A DNA stretch of 64,000 bases from Streptomyces sp. MspMP-M5 (GTDB lineage Bacteria; Actinomycetota; Actinomycetes; Streptomycetales; Streptomycetaceae): contig NZ_KB891891.1 of assembly GCF_000373585.1 (NCBI RefSeq), positions 1 to 64,000 on the forward strand, given 5' to 3'. The position numbers and the translations under genes were made by a program. The notes under the pieces are model-generated. The model saw nothing but the letters and a program-made list of their open reading frames with translations. It made no database searches and was not told where the DNA came from. This document shows positions 63,578-64,000 of the stretch, piece after piece. Numbering within the stretch: position 1 is the first letter of the stretch; each line of letters opens with the position of its first letter.

Positions 63578-63652
63578 CGGTCCTGACGGGATTTGAACCC
63601 GCGGCCTCCACCTTGACAGGGTGGCGAGCACTCCAAACTGCTCCACAGGACC
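63578..63652 (-). tRNA. tRNA-Asp(GTC)
   Basis: A 75-nt cloverleaf on the minus strand: acceptor GGTCCTG/CAGGACC, anticodon arm CCACCCTGTCAAGGTGG giving GTC, T-arm GCGGGTTCAAATCCCGT, discriminator G. TACAGT on the minus strand at 63693-63698 is the likely -10 box. Confidence 0.95.
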
Positions 63653-63759
63653 TTGCGTTTCGCTTTCCGCTTGCGGCGGGCTGCGAAGCAAGACTGTACA
63701 GCAGGTCAGGGGGTGCGGTCGAACTCGGTCCCGGCCGCCGCTCCCGCGCTCGGGCCGCC

Positions 63760-64000
63760 CTACGGCGCCGCGGCGTCCACCGCCTTCATGATCCGCTTGT
63801 CGGAGACCGGGTAGGCCGTTCCCAGGGCGTGCGCGAAGTAGCTCACCCGGAGCTCCTCGATCATCCAGCGGACCTCCCGGGCCGCGGCCGGCACCGGCTG
63901 CCCCTGGGGGAACTGCTCCAGCAGCCAGGCGTATTCGTCCTGCATCTCCTTGATCTTCGCCATCCGGCTGCGGTCCCGTTCGGCGTTGGCGGGCAGCTGC
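63760..64000 (-). CDS. hrpA: ATP-dependent RNA helicase HrpA, C-terminal end (cut by window edge)
   Basis: The last 79 residues are visible, including RSRMAKIKEMQDEYAWLLEQ, PAAAREVRWMIEELRVSYFA and HALGTAYPVSDKRIMKAVDA. These match the C-terminal DUF3418 region of HrpA-type DEAH helicases. The helicase domains lie beyond base 64000. It stops with TAG at 63760-63762 and is transcribed leftwards, towards tRNA-Asp. Confidence 0.9.
   Translation of the reverse strand, partial: QLPANAERDRSRMAKIKEMQDEYAWLLEQFPQGQPVPAAAREVRWMIEELRVSYFAHALGTAYPVSDKRIMKAVDAAAP

Overview
The window reads as the core chromosome of a Streptomyces or very close relative. GC is very high with third-position G/C bias, GTG starts are common, and the marker genes fit: HspR with a HAIR operator, BldC, an Lsr2-like protein, GTTTCACGTGAAAC parS sites, a mycothiol-dependent-enzyme family protein, DUF2617/DUF3073/DUF3151/DUF6274 proteins and a kynurenine operon. 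Both ends cut genes: dnaK on the left and an hrpA-type helicase on the right.

Layout. 1-8 kb holds the heat-shock block (dnaK-grpE-dnaJ-hspR, then clpB behind a HAIR operator), with four small minus-strand genes between. 8.0-11.6 kb is the accessory part: a YbjN-like gene, then a WXG/CpnT-like secretion protein, a polymorphic toxin and two related immunity-type genes. 11.6-19.9 kb has a PLP aminotransferase, a Gly/His/Cys-rich membrane peptide, DUF2617, a membrane spermidine synthase, an SRPBCC protein, aldose epimerase, pyrE and fba, with two parS sites. 20.0-31.1 kb has a drug-type MFS pump ending in a large perfect hairpin, DUF3151, the tryptophan-to-anthranilate operon, a two-component system and a GbsR-regulated ABC exporter. 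31.2-40.4 kb has a degenerate lipid kinase, purA, a Ser/Thr kinase, a VTC-type polyphosphate polymerase, an aminotransferase, a GntR regulator and a SLATT protein. 40.7-59.1 kb is a purine block: purD, purC, purS-purQ-purL, purF and purM, with three tRNA-Gly genes, an Lsr2-like gene and several regulators between. 59.1-64 kb has DUF3073, valine dehydrogenase, bldC, DUF6274, tRNA-Asp and the end of hrpA.

How genes work together. PurF, PurD, PurSQL, PurM and PurC supply five named steps of IMP synthesis, PurA the first committed AMP step, and PyrE UMP synthesis. Many genes have a TANNNT -10 hexamer ending about 7 nt before the start codon, the usual sign of leaderless mRNAs.

Most notable: (1) a T7SS-type toxin locus whose last gene appears to fuse a toxin-domain remnant to an immunity domain; (2) a roughly 51-bp palindromic element inserted in frame in coding genes, twice in an ABC ATPase and once at the N-terminus of PurQ, read from opposite strands; (3) a gene order (dnaK to purA, then purD to bldC) that, compared with recalled S. 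coelicolor numbering, looks like the end of an inversion around oriC; (4) a 33-bp perfect inverted repeat followed by tandem repeats; (5) two enzyme-family proteins lacking their catalytic motifs.
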